This document shows, one piece after another, positions 1 through 8,492 of a DNA stretch of 64,000 nucleotides. Each line of letters opens with the position of its first letter. Positions within the stretch are counted from its first letter, which is position 1. The notes below the pieces were generated by a model, which worked only from the letters and a program-made list of their open reading frames with translations, searched no databases and was not told the origin of the DNA. The stretch spans positions 51,773 to 115,772 of the forward strand of contig CATBCG010000030.1 of NCBI GenBank assembly GCA_949502025.1, written 5' to 3'. Origin of the DNA: MGBC131033 sp910585655. Its GTDB lineage: Bacteria; Bacillota; Clostridia; Lachnospirales; Lachnospiraceae. Made by a program: the position numbers and the translations under genes.

Positions 1-51
1 GCTTAAGGAAAATGTCTGCTGACGCAGACGCGCTCGGTATATGAAAAAAGC

Positions 52-88
52 AAAAGACACTTGAACTCATACTCTTCAAGTGTCTTTT
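52..88 (-). terminator. Rho-independent terminator of ssrA
   Basis: A perfect 14-bp inverted repeat (AAAAGACACTTGAA with its complement) encloses a 9-base loop. On the minus strand it is followed by a T-rich run. It lies just past the 3' end of the tmRNA and must end its transcript. Bases 1-51 hold nothing I can assign. Confidence 0.85.
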
Positions 89-93
89 CAAAA

Positions 94-427
94 TGGAGCT
101 GAGGGGAATCGAACCCCTGTCCGAAAGCCCGTCCATCGTCCTTCTACAAGCTTAGCTGATTGTTTGACATTCCCTCCGTCCGGCTTGAGTCAGCACAATC
201 CGGATTTTAGTAGCTTCATATTACGCCTATATGCTCAAAGCTTTGCATATATCGTTTCCTGCATATTCGATGCCGGGAACCTGACGTGCAGGTGCGTCAG
301 GACCGACAGCTGCCTTTAGGCAGCGAGTGCTAAATTATCTTCAGCGTTTCGTTTAATTTTGGATTTCACGCATACCTGCGGCTTGCTTCTCCGACTTCAA
401 AACCCCCGTCGAAACCAGTACAACCCC
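94..427 (-). ncRNA. ssrA: Transfer-messenger RNA (tmRNA)
   Basis: tmRNA rescues ribosomes stalled on broken mRNAs and adds a degradation tag. The 5' end reads GGGGTTGTACTGGTTTCGAC, the conserved tmRNA start, and pairs with the 3' end CAGCTCC to form the acceptor stem. The T-arm GGTTCGATTCC lies next to the 3' end. CCA is not encoded. The tag frame ends in ...AEDNLALAA followed by TAA at about 309-345, matching the usual ALAA degron. The partner gene smpB is directly upstream. The exact resume codon is not certain. Confidence 0.95.
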
Positions 428-529
428 GAACGTATCTGCGCTTCTATCTGTCTGAAGCTTTGTCATAGTTCTCTGATTGCCTGTTGCTTTCTTTATCATA
501 CTCCCTGTTTTTGTCAAAAATAAGGCAAA

Positions 530-994
530 TTATAAATTTCGTACCTTAAATTCCTTTTCCGCTTCCCTGCGCTGATCTTTCTTGGCAATATCCTGCCGTT
601 TGTCGTACTTCTTTTTTCCTTTTGCCAGTCCGATCTCCACTTTTACCAAGCTTCCTTTTACATACACCCGCAATGGAACAAGGGTATACCCCTGTTGCGC
701 CAGCTTTGGATTGAGTTTATTGATTTCATAGCGGTGCAGCAACAGCTTTTTTACCCGCAGCGGATCTTTATTGAACAGATTCCCTTTTTCATAAGGGCTG
801 ATGTGCATTCCATAAAGATACACCTCTCCATGTTCAATCTTTACAAACGATTCCTTAATGCTGCACTTTCCCATACGGATCGATTTGACTTCGGTGCCGT
901 GCAGCTCAATCCCCGCCTCATAAGTTTCCTCAATAAAATAATCAAACCTGGCTTTTTTATTGTTTGCAGCCAGCATATAATGATCTTTTGCCAT
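530..994 (-). CDS. smpB: SsrA-binding protein SmpB
   Basis: SmpB binds the tRNA-like domain of tmRNA and brings it to stalled ribosomes. The 154-residue product has the usual family length. It contains the conserved N-terminal stretch NKKARFDYFIEETYEAGIEL, the GTEVKSIR motif, and a basic C-terminal tail (GKKKYDKRQDIAKKDQRREA), which fills the mRNA channel. It lies between rnr (upstream, 39 bases) and ssrA (downstream), the usual Clostridia order, so tmRNA and its protein are made from adjacent genes. Confidence in identity is very high. Confidence 0.97.
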   Translation of the reverse strand: MAKDHYMLAANNKKARFDYFIEETYEAGIELHGTEVKSIRMGKCSIKESFVKIEHGEVYLYGMHISPYEKGNLFNKDPLRVKKLLLHRYEINKLNPKLAQQGYTLVPLRVYVKGSLVKVEIGLAKGKKKYDKRQDIAKKDQRREAEKEFKVRNL

Positions 995-1033
995 ATGACA
1001 TCCTTCCCCTTTTACCTGCTTTTCCTGCCTCTA

Positions 1034-3265
1034 TTACCCTGCATCGTCCTCTTCTGACAGGCAGTCATAGCTTTCTAACAACATAAAATCTACCGTTTTT
1101 AGCTGCTTGTCACTGTCGATTACCTTCACCTGCACATGCTCTCCCAGTTTAAACGTCCTGCCGGTATCTTCTCCTACCAGTTCATAGCGTTCCTCTACAT
1201 AAGAATAATAATCGTCCCAGAGATTGGAAACTTTTACCATTCCTTCTATTGTATTCGGTAGCTCGACGTACAAACCGGCTGCCGTTACGCCGGAAATCAC
1301 CCCTTCAAACGTTTCTCCGATATGATGGCTCATATATTCTGCCTTTTTCATCTTTTCCACTTCCCGCTCAGCCTCGTCCGCCAGCCGCTCCCGTCTGCTG
1401 GATCGATCCGCTACCTCCGGTAAACGGGCTTCATAGTGACGGATTCTCTTTTCCGTCAGGCTGCCGCGCAGATTTTCTTTGATAATACGATGAATCTGCA
1501 GATCCGGATACCGTCTGATTGGCGAAGTAAAGTGGCAGTAATATCGTGCTGCCAAGCCAAAATGCCCAAGACTCTCTACCGTATAGCTTGCCCGCTTTAG
1601 GGAACGCAGCGTAATGCGACTGATCAACGCCTCCTCTGGCTTCCCTTCAATCTGCTCCATCAGCTTCTGAATTTCTTTCGGATGAATCTCCTCCTGCCCT
1701 ACCCGGATACGATAGCCGAAATTATAAATAAACGTTCCCAGCTTTTGTATCCGTTCGGCGTCCGGATTCTCATGGCTTCGATATACAAACGGAAGCTCCT
1801 GCCAAAAATAATCCTCTGCTACGGTTTCATTCGCCGCCAGCATAAAATCCTCAATAATCCGCGTAGCCGTATTACGTTCATAAGCCTTTATTTCCAACGG
1901 TCTGCCCTTTTGATCCAATACAATCTTGCTCTCCGGAAAATCAAAATCGATCGAGCCTCTCTTCCGACGCTTTTTTCGTAATAGCTCTGCCAGCTCTGCC
2001 ATCCGCAAAAACAATGGTACTAACTCCTGATACTCTTCTATCGCTTCCTCTTCTCCGTCTAAAATACGCTGAACGGCAGTATAACTCATCCGGCGGTTGA
2101 CACGAATCACTGTTTCTGCAATCCGGTGTCCTACTACGGCTCCCTTTTCGTCAATTTCCATCAGACAGCTTAACGCCAGCCGATCCGTCCCTTCGTTCAA
2201 AGAACAGATTCCGTTCGAGAGTCGGTGCGGCAGCATCGGAATCACCCGATCCACCAGATAGACGCTCGTTCCCCGTTTTAGCGCCTCCTGATCAAGCGCG
2301 TCTCCTTCTTTTACATAATGGGTAACGTCCGCGATATGCACACCCAGCAGATAGCCGTCCCCTTCCTTCGTCAGCGTAATCGCATCATCCAAATCCTTTG
2401 CATCCTCGCCGTCTATCGTCACCGTCTCCCAGTCCCGCAAGTCCATCCTGCCTGCAAGCTCCTTGCTGTCTACCTCCTCCGGAGCCTTCCCTGCCTGTCT
2501 CATCACGTCCTGCGGAAACTCCTCCGGCAGCCCATAAGCTCGAACGATCGAAAGAATATCGACTCCAGGATCGTTGATATGCCCCAATATCTCGACAATC
2601 TCTCCTTCCGGACTGTTCTGTCCGTTTCCGTAAGAAGTCAGTTTTACGACAACCTTATGCCCGGAAACCGCGCCCTTATCTGCTCCTTTTGGTACAAAAA
2701 TATCCGTTCCCAGCTTTCGGTTGTCTGGGATAACAAATCCGTAATGCTTCTCCTTTTGATACGTTCCCACTATCTCTAACGTATTTCGTTCGACTATCCG
2801 TACCACTCGTCCTTCACGGCGCGCTTTTCCTGTCGGACGTAGCGGTGCCGTCGGTTCCGAGCATTCTACCTGTACCCGATCTCCGTGCAAGGCTCCGTTT
2901 ACAGCAACTTCCGGTATAAAAATATCCTCCGGTTCGCCTTCGATATGAACAAAGCCAAATCCTCTCTGCGTTCCGGAAAAAATCCCAATCAACGTATCCG
3001 CAGACACCCCTTTATAGCGGCTCTGCGCATCCTGGATAATCACGCCCTCCTCCATCAGCTCCTTTAATACCTGACGAAGTTCCTCCTTTTCCTCTTTCGG
3101 CACCTGCAGCAACGACGCCATCTCCCGGAATTTCAAGGGCTTATACTCCTTGTCTGTAATAAACTCTGCAATCCCCTTTTTATGCTCCTGAAAAATCCGA
3201 CTCTCTTCTGGCGACCGTTCTGTTTGCTGTTTCTCTTTTGTTTTTTTAGTTCCTGTTTTTTCCAT
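1034..3265 (-). CDS. rnr: Ribonuclease R
   Basis: A 3'-5' exoribonuclease that degrades structured RNA and acts with tmRNA-SmpB in clearing defective mRNAs. The 743 residues show an N-terminal winged-helix region (about 30-85), cold-shock domains (about 85-230), and the RNB catalytic domain with the Asp-rich site in DGEDAKDLDDAI (about residues 285-297). Motifs HIADVTHYV and YCHFTSPIRRYPDL are also present. A C-terminal S1 domain runs from about 645 to 725. The length is typical of Clostridia RNase R. It is followed closely by smpB, so co-transcription is likely. Confidence 0.96.
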   Translation of the reverse strand: MEKTGTKKTKEKQQTERSPEESRIFQEHKKGIAEFITDKEYKPLKFREMASLLQVPKEEKEELRQVLKELMEEGVIIQDAQSRYKGVSADTLIGIFSGTQRGFGFVHIEGEPEDIFIPEVAVNGALHGDRVQVECSEPTAPLRPTGKARREGRVVRIVERNTLEIVGTYQKEKHYGFVIPDNRKLGTDIFVPKGADKGAVSGHKVVVKLTSYGNGQNSPEGEIVEILGHINDPGVDILSIVRAYGLPEEFPQDVMRQAGKAPEEVDSKELAGRMDLRDWETVTIDGEDAKDLDDAITLTKEGDGYLLGVHIADVTHYVKEGDALDQEALKRGTSVYLVDRVIPMLPHRLSNGICSLNEGTDRLALSCLMEIDEKGAVVGHRIAETVIRVNRRMSYTAVQRILDGEEEAIEEYQELVPLFLRMAELAELLRKKRRKRGSIDFDFPESKIVLDQKGRPLEIKAYERNTATRIIEDFMLAANETVAEDYFWQELPFVYRSHENPDAERIQKLGTFIYNFGYRIRVGQEEIHPKEIQKLMEQIEGKPEEALISRITLRSLKRASYTVESLGHFGLAARYYCHFTSPIRRYPDLQIHRIIKENLRGSLTEKRIRHYEARLPEVADRSSRRERLADEAEREVEKMKKAEYMSHHIGETFEGVISGVTAAGLYVELPNTIEGMVKVSNLWDDYYSYVEERYELVGEDTGRTFKLGEHVQVKVIDSDKQLKTVDFMLLESYDCLSEEDDAG

Positions 3266-3311
3266 ATTCCCTCACATTCTATTGTTTCACTATGGCAAGA
3301 CGGCAACTCGT

Positions 3312-5462
3312 TTATTTTCCTTCTGAGGAATTGAAAAAACGGCTGCGGTACTCTGCCGGTGATACCCCCTCTACCGAATAAAATACCCGGATCAGCGGTC
3401 TGGTCGTATAGTAGCCTACTTCGTCCGCCGTATCTTTGACAGTCATTCCTGTGGCTAAAAGCTCCTTGGCTCGGTTCAGCCTCGCCTGGTTGATATAATC
3501 TAACAGCCCAATGTTCATTTTCCGCTTAAAGGTCTGGCTCAAATTCGACGGGCTCATACCAAACGTATCCGCAAGCTGTCCGGCAGAAAGCATTTTGTCG
3601 GTAAAATGCTCGTCAATATAGGCAGCCACCTCCGTCATCTGACAGCCTACCGAACGATTTTCGCTTTGCTCCTCTTCCTCCTTACTGTCGTCCTGGATCA
3701 TCTCTTCTCCTGTCGATAGTTCCCCTAACAGACGAATCGCCGCTTCATATTCATGGGTACGAATCAAATCTCTTGCTTGTTTTTCTTTAAAGTAAACATC
3801 GACATTTTGCAGCTCGTCATTGCGCTTCATATCCCGATAAAGCAGTACCATCTTACTAGTACCTGCCCAATCACGAAATAAATTGATATCCAGTATTTCA
3901 TCCCGGCAAAGGGAAATATCCTTTCTTCCCTGATGGACAAGGCTGATATTGATCCAAAGGTTCAGTCCGTAGCTTTCCTTTAAAAAGCAGCCGACTTTCT
4001 CTGCTACCTCCGCAATATCCTGATAAATCAAATCCGCCTCTACTTCCGTATCTACGTTGATAAGAAAGCAGTAATCTCTTCCGTATTCACCGCTTAAATA
4101 GGCATACTTACTCCCTTCCGCTTCCAACAGCTCCGCGCAGACGTTGTTGATAATAAAGGAAATCAATCTTCTGGTCTCCTCAGAAAGAATATTCTCCTCG
4201 TCCATGAAAATATCACTGATATCCGACACATTAAAATCCAGCAGCAAATAACCTTCATAGGCAAAATGGCTTGTCAAACGTCCGAATTCCTCGTCACTGA
4301 TCATGGCATAACGGCTGTTTTCCAGGATACGAGTCATACGGTTGCTTTTGATCTGATGTTCTCTGCTTAGTTTTTCCTCCTCCTGGTTTTCATATACATG
4401 GATCAGCTTTTCTACGGAATCCTTAATCGCCTGGAACCCCCCAAGCTCCTCGTCCGAGCGATAGCGTCCCCGCTGCGTCAGCTTAATCAGCTCGTCTACC
4501 GGAGAATAATTCCGTTTCGTCAAAAAGCCAGCCAGCAATACCCCTAAAACAGAACAAAAAATCACATACGTAGTTAAAATCACCTTGGCTTGCTGCAGCT
4601 TTTCCATAAAAAGCCCCTTTGGAATCAGGTTTAACAGCCATAGCTTCTGTCCCGGAAGGCGGCTTAATATCAAATGCTCTTCTCCTACCCCTACGTATTG
4701 ATATTCCTTTTCTTTTTCCAGTTCTTCTAAAACTTCCCAATATCCGGCTGCCTCCAGATTTTTCCTGTCCAGACAGTTTCCGTTCTCTAAAATCAAATGG
4801 ACGGACGCGTCCTGTAAACAGATATCCTTCATCAGCTTCTGATAATCAAGCAAAACAAGCATCACGGCGTTTTGCTCTCTGGCTGTCTGCTCCGGATGGA
4901 TTGCATACGCATAGACGCATATCTTTCCCCAAAGTCCCTCCACCAGATGAATGCTTCGGTATACCGGCTCGTCCAAAAAACGTTCAAATTCCTCCTTTGA
5001 CATCCAAAGGCTTCCCCGAAGCATCTGGGCGTCATAGGCATAATAAATGTTTGTGGCTCCTACTAGATATTGACTGCGCGGAAAATACAAATAGGCGTTT
5101 AAAATATAGTCGTTGGATATTATATAATCCATCAGTGTTGTGTTGATTGTCTGGAAATTCAAGCGCTGTACGGTATTAAAGCTTCCATCTTCTACTCGTC
5201 CTAAATCCTGTACCGTATCGTCAGAAACAAGAGCCGCGCCCATATTAGATAAGTTATTTAACAGCAGCGAAACCGTATCAACCGATCGTTTTACCGTCTG
5301 ATACTGCAATTCCTCTGCTTCTTCTCGGATCGTATTCATAGAAAATACATAAATCAAGATACCAAATGCCAACGGTACTACCAATACATACAAATATGAC
5401 AACATCCACTGCCAAATTGTTTTATTTTTTATTGAATATTTTCTCTGTTCCATCCTAATCAA
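3312..5462 (-). CDS. Membrane-anchored AraC-family transcriptional regulator
   Basis: A 716-residue regulator with an N-terminal membrane anchor (about 15-38), a large extracellular sensor-like region, and a second membrane segment around 290-310 (VILTTYVIFCSVLGVLLAGF). A cytoplasmic middle follows, then a C-terminal AraC/XylS two-helix DNA-binding domain (about 615-710, with GMSPSNLSQTFKRKMN and VGYYTTRPLIRVFYSVEGVSPAEYR). Proteins of this design commonly sit beside LplB/YtcP-type sugar transporters and are thought to sense an outside carbohydrate. Here the two permease genes lie directly upstream on the same strand, beyond a terminator. The ligand cannot be read from sequence. Regulation of the neighbouring permeases is inferred. 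Confidence 0.85.
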   Translation of the reverse strand: MIRMEQRKYSIKNKTIWQWMLSYLYVLVVPLAFGILIYVFSMNTIREEAEELQYQTVKRSVDTVSLLLNNLSNMGAALVSDDTVQDLGRVEDGSFNTVQRLNFQTINTTLMDYIISNDYILNAYLYFPRSQYLVGATNIYYAYDAQMLRGSLWMSKEEFERFLDEPVYRSIHLVEGLWGKICVYAYAIHPEQTAREQNAVMLVLLDYQKLMKDICLQDASVHLILENGNCLDRKNLEAAGYWEVLEELEKEKEYQYVGVGEEHLILSRLPGQKLWLLNLIPKGLFMEKLQQAKVILTTYVIFCSVLGVLLAGFLTKRNYSPVDELIKLTQRGRYRSDEELGGFQAIKDSVEKLIHVYENQEEEKLSREHQIKSNRMTRILENSRYAMISDEEFGRLTSHFAYEGYLLLDFNVSDISDIFMDEENILSEETRRLISFIINNVCAELLEAEGSKYAYLSGEYGRDYCFLINVDTEVEADLIYQDIAEVAEKVGCFLKESYGLNLWINISLVHQGRKDISLCRDEILDINLFRDWAGTSKMVLLYRDMKRNDELQNVDVYFKEKQARDLIRTHEYEAAIRLLGELSTGEEMIQDDSKEEEEQSENRSVGCQMTEVAAYIDEHFTDKMLSAGQLADTFGMSPSNLSQTFKRKMNIGLLDYINQARLNRAKELLATGMTVKDTADEVGYYTTRPLIRVFYSVEGVSPAEYRSRFFNSSEGK

Positions 5463-5593
5463 TCACCCATATCCTCTATATTGAACATGCCCTTTCTGGT
5501 ATACGCCCCAAAGAAATCCCGTTTGTTATCTTACCATATTTCCGGAGAAATGACAAGAAAAAAATAAAATCCTTTTTAGAAAACGCCCTTCTA

Positions 5594-5629
5594 TGGCAAA
5601 AAGCCCGGAAGCATAGCAGCCTCCGGGCT
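5594..5629 (-). terminator. Terminator of the sugar permease operon
   Basis: The stem AGCCCGGA/TCCGGGCT (5602-5609 with 5622-5629) is followed on the minus strand by a T run at 5597-5602. It lies just past the stop of the second permease gene and separates it from the AraC regulator, which therefore probably has its own promoter. Confidence 0.85.
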
Positions 5630-5650
5630 TTTGAATTGTCCAATATTGAT

Positions 5651-6550
5651 TTAACCCTTTACAGAACCAACCATAACACCTGTTACGAAATATTTCTGTA
5701 CGAATGGGTATACACACAGAATCGGTACGGTAGATACGATAATGGAACCGTATTTTACCAATGTCTTGTAAAGCTGCGCGTTATCCATCAACTCGCCTAC
5801 GCTTTGGGTACTGGTAGCGTCGTTGCTGTTGTTGATCAGGATTTCTCTCATATACATCTGAAGAGGATATTTGCTCTTATCCTGCGGTAAGTACAACAAA
5901 GCGTCAAACCAGGAATTCCACTTACCTACGGCGATAAAGAGAATAATAACGGCAAAGGTTGCCTTACACAGAGGGAGGATAACCCGGAACATAACCGTAA
6001 ACTCTCCTGCGCCGTCAAGACGTGCGGATTCTTCCAAGCTGTCCGGAATACCCTGGATAGCGGTTCTCATAATAATGATGTAAAATACCGACATAGCGCC
6101 CGGAATCAGACATGCCCAGTATGTATCCAGCAAGTGCAGATCCTTTACTACCATATAGGTCGGAATCATACCACCATTAAAGAGCATGGTGAAAGCCAAA
6201 AACATCATGATTGTATTCCGATAACGGAATCTCTTTCTGGAAAGCACATAACCAGCGATAACGGTCAGCACACCTGTAATCAGACACTGTGCAACTACGT
6301 AGAAAATCGTGTTCTTATAGCCCGTCCAGATACCTTTATACCGAAGGATAATCTTGTAAGCGTTCAGTGATAAGTCACCAAGCGGACGCAGCAGAATACC
6401 GCTAGACGTCTCTACCAGAGCCGGATCACTAATGGATGCCCAAAATACATGCAGAATCGGTACAAAACAGATAACACACATAAACAGCATGAACAGTGTG
6501 TTAAACACGGTGAAAATACGTCCACCTAGCGTTTTCTTTACTACCATCAT
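5651..6550 (-). CDS. Carbohydrate ABC transporter permease (YtcP/LplC type)
   Basis: One of two inner-membrane permease subunits of a sugar importer. The 299 residues hold about six hydrophobic segments. The cytoplasmic EAA loop that contacts the ATPase is clear (EESARLDGAGEFTVMFRVILPL, about residues 190-212). The C-terminal KYFVTGVMVGSVKG is typical of the YtcP/LplC group of the MalG family. It follows the other permease by 21 bases in one operon. No substrate-binding protein or ATPase gene is next to it. Many transporters of this group use a shared MsmX-type ATPase encoded elsewhere, so the missing ATPase is not odd; the missing binding protein is. Confidence 0.92.
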   Translation of the reverse strand: MMVVKKTLGGRIFTVFNTLFMLFMCVICFVPILHVFWASISDPALVETSSGILLRPLGDLSLNAYKIILRYKGIWTGYKNTIFYVVAQCLITGVLTVIAGYVLSRKRFRYRNTIMMFLAFTMLFNGGMIPTYMVVKDLHLLDTYWACLIPGAMSVFYIIIMRTAIQGIPDSLEESARLDGAGEFTVMFRVILPLCKATFAVIILFIAVGKWNSWFDALLYLPQDKSKYPLQMYMREILINNSNDATSTQSVGELMDNAQLYKTLVKYGSIIVSTVPILCVYPFVQKYFVTGVMVGSVKG

Positions 6551-6571
6551 AAGGCTCGTTCCCTCCTTTTC

Positions 6572-7546
6572 CTAGAATAAGCTTGTTTCCGAATACTTCT
6601 TACTGATTGCATTCGTCGTCAGCAGGAGACAGGTACCAACTATGGAATTGAACAAACCAACTGCGGTACTGTAGCCGTAATCATAATTCTGAAGACCAAC
6701 ACGGTATACGTAAGTACTGATAACATCGGCTTTTTCATAAGTAGCCGGCGAATAAAGGAGAAGCACCTTATCACTTGCTACCTGAAGAACGGAACCCATT
6801 CTCATAATCAACATGATGATAACGGTTGGAAGGATACTAGGGATTGTAATATGGATCGTCTGTTTCCAGCGTCCTGCACCATCCACTACGGCTGCTTCAT
6901 ACAGCTCTTGATCCACGCCTGACAAAGCAGCTAGGTAAATAATACTACCATAACCAACGCCCTGCCATGTACCAGATAAAATAAAGATCGGCCGGAAATA
7001 ATTCGGATTACCTAATAAGTTCTGGCTTTCTCCTCCGGTAATAGATGCTACTACGTTAGAGATAACGCCGCCGCTCTTGGTAAAGTCTACGATCAAACCA
7101 CAGATAACGACCATAGAAATAAAGTAAGGCATGTAGCTGATGGTCTGTACCACCTTTTTAAATTTAGCAGCCTTTACCTCATTCAACAGCAATGCGAATA
7201 AAATCGGCGCCGGGAAGTTGACTAACAAATCCAGGATACCTAACACTGCTGTGTTTCTTAACAGACGTCCGAAATATGGACCTGTAAAGAAATTTGTGAA
7301 GTTGTCAAAGCCAATCCACGGGCTTCCCCAGATACCTTTTGCCGGAGCAAATCTCTGGAATGCCATGACGATACCAGCCATCGGCCAGTAGCAGAAGATT
7401 AAGTACCATACTATAATCGGAATGCACATAAAATAGATGGCCTTGTTCCTTCTGAAGTCTACTGCAAGGTTATGCGGTACCGCTTTGATGCCGCCGTTTT
7501 CGATGTAACCAATTACTTTTTTTGGTTTTGCAGTTTCTTGTTTCAC
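6572..7546 (-). CDS. Carbohydrate ABC transporter permease (LplB type)
   Basis: First permease subunit of the sugar importer, 324 residues with six predicted membrane segments beginning near residue 37 (YFMCIPIIVWYLIFCYW). The EAA loop is YEAAVVDGAGRWKQTIHITI (about residues 218-237). Motifs PYFISMVVICGLIVDF and the C-terminal SKKYSETSLF are typical of the LplB group of the MalF family. It is the first gene of a two-gene operon. A long untranslated region with paired direct repeats lies upstream, consistent with control by the downstream AraC-type regulator. Confidence 0.92.
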   Translation of the reverse strand: MKQETAKPKKVIGYIENGGIKAVPHNLAVDFRRNKAIYFMCIPIIVWYLIFCYWPMAGIVMAFQRFAPAKGIWGSPWIGFDNFTNFFTGPYFGRLLRNTAVLGILDLLVNFPAPILFALLLNEVKAAKFKKVVQTISYMPYFISMVVICGLIVDFTKSGGVISNVVASITGGESQNLLGNPNYFRPIFILSGTWQGVGYGSIIYLAALSGVDQELYEAAVVDGAGRWKQTIHITIPSILPTVIIMLIMRMGSVLQVASDKVLLLYSPATYEKADVISTYVYRVGLQNYDYGYSTAVGLFNSIVGTCLLLTTNAISKKYSETSLF

Positions 7547-8000
7547 AATTTACCCTCCTATCTTTCTCCGCCAGCAGGCGCCTCTTTGAGTTCTTCCTAT
7601 GGCTTCCTATCCTTTCTGTGCTTCTCTAACAAAACGGATAGGGGCTTCCCCCGTAGTCACCTTTTGACGGTAATCCAAGGGAGCAGCTCTCTGCTTCCTT
7701 GTTGCTGGCATTATCATAGCATAGCCTTGCCAAAATTGGTATGCCGTATATTTTACAAAGCCAAAAATATTGAAGAATTGTTCCAAAAGACGCTTGATAA
7801 AATCAATATAAAAACGTTTTTTCTCTGTTTTGGGCATTTCTGGGGACTCCAAAAAACACTGAAAAAATCAATATAAAAACGTTTTTATCACTTTGTATAA
7901 AATATTGCACCTTTTTTAGTGCTTTTTCACAATGTAAAAAAATGAACATCGTCTATTCTGTATGTTTTTTCTGTAAAATCTATACAGAATAAACAAAAAA
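7547..8000 (-). promoter_or_regulatory. Control region of the sugar permease operon with twin 23-bp direct repeats
   Basis: No gene is supported in this stretch. It holds two exact copies of a 23-bp sequence (7799-7821 and 7864-7886, core AATATAAAAACGTTTTT) spaced 65 bp start to start. A -10-like TATGAT lies at 7713-7718 on the minus strand, downstream of the repeats, with no good -35. An inverted repeat TATTCTGTAT/ATACAGAATA lies at 7954-7963 and 7982-7991. The repeat layout fits activator half-sites of an AraC-family protein; that link is inference. Confidence 0.55.
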
Positions 8001-8028
8001 GGTATGCAGATTTCTCTCTCTGCATACC
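8001..8028 (-). terminator. Terminator of secG
   Basis: A perfect 10-bp stem GGTATGCAGA/TCTGCATACC is followed on the minus strand by TTTTTTG. It lies about 100 bases past the secG stop and separates secG from the sugar permease control region. Confidence 0.85.
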
Positions 8029-8131
8029 TCTTTCCAATCTTCTTTTAGAAAATTTTCCCTTTGAACTTCATTCTAAACAAACAGGCAAATTCCTATCACC
8101 TGTCTCCCACGGAACTGTCAACCGGCTTGTC

Positions 8132-8371
8132 CTACCAGTTCAGGTTGAGCAAAACGGATATAACAATAAATGCCAGGGCTAAATACTTTGTGATCTTATT
8201 CATAGCCCCTTCCATGGAACGCCCTTTATTCTTTCCCCAATACGTATCTGCCACACCGTTGATCGCTCCGGTCAGTCCGGCACTCTTGCCCTCCTGCATC
8301 AGCACGATCACGACCAGCCCGATACATACTGCTACATATATCAGCGTTACAATCAGTCTTATTACCTGCAC
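8132..8371 (-). CDS. secG: Preprotein translocase subunit SecG
   Basis: Small membrane subunit of the SecYEG export channel. The longest frame would begin at 8422, but a GTG at 8371 preceded by AGGAGGTG gives the usual SecG length (79 residues), so I chose that start. Two hydrophobic segments flank the conserved loop VLMQEGKSAGLTGAI. The C-terminal segment (YLALAFIVISVLLNL) is the second membrane helix. It has its own promoter and terminator downstream of gpmI, the common Firmicutes position at the end of the glycolytic cluster. Confidence 0.92.
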   Translation of the reverse strand: MQVIRLIVTLIYVAVCIGLVVIVLMQEGKSAGLTGAINGVADTYWGKNKGRSMEGAMNKITKYLALAFIVISVLLNLNW

Positions 8372-8412
8372 TTTTACACCTCCTGAATAGCCTCCATACT
8401 CATAACGTATAA

Positions 8413-8441
8413 ATTCTATCACAAAACAACCCGGATTTCAA
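8413..8441 (-). promoter_or_regulatory. Promoter of secG
   Basis: On the minus strand TTGAAA (8436-8441) and TAGAAT (8413-8418) are separated by 17 bases, close to sigma-A consensus, about 40 bases before the GTG start. Confidence 0.7.
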
Positions 8442-8492
8442 GGTATATTTTTGTTTCTTTTGCCGTACAGCAAAAACCACGTTCTCCGCTCT

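Noticed and set aside
80..319. Plus-strand frame of 79 residues at the window start
   Set aside because: It lies fully across the tmRNA gene on the other strand and has no ribosome site.
8372..8422. Longer start of secG
   Set aside because: The added N-terminal residues lack a ribosome site, and the GTG at 8371 has a perfect AGGAGGTG.
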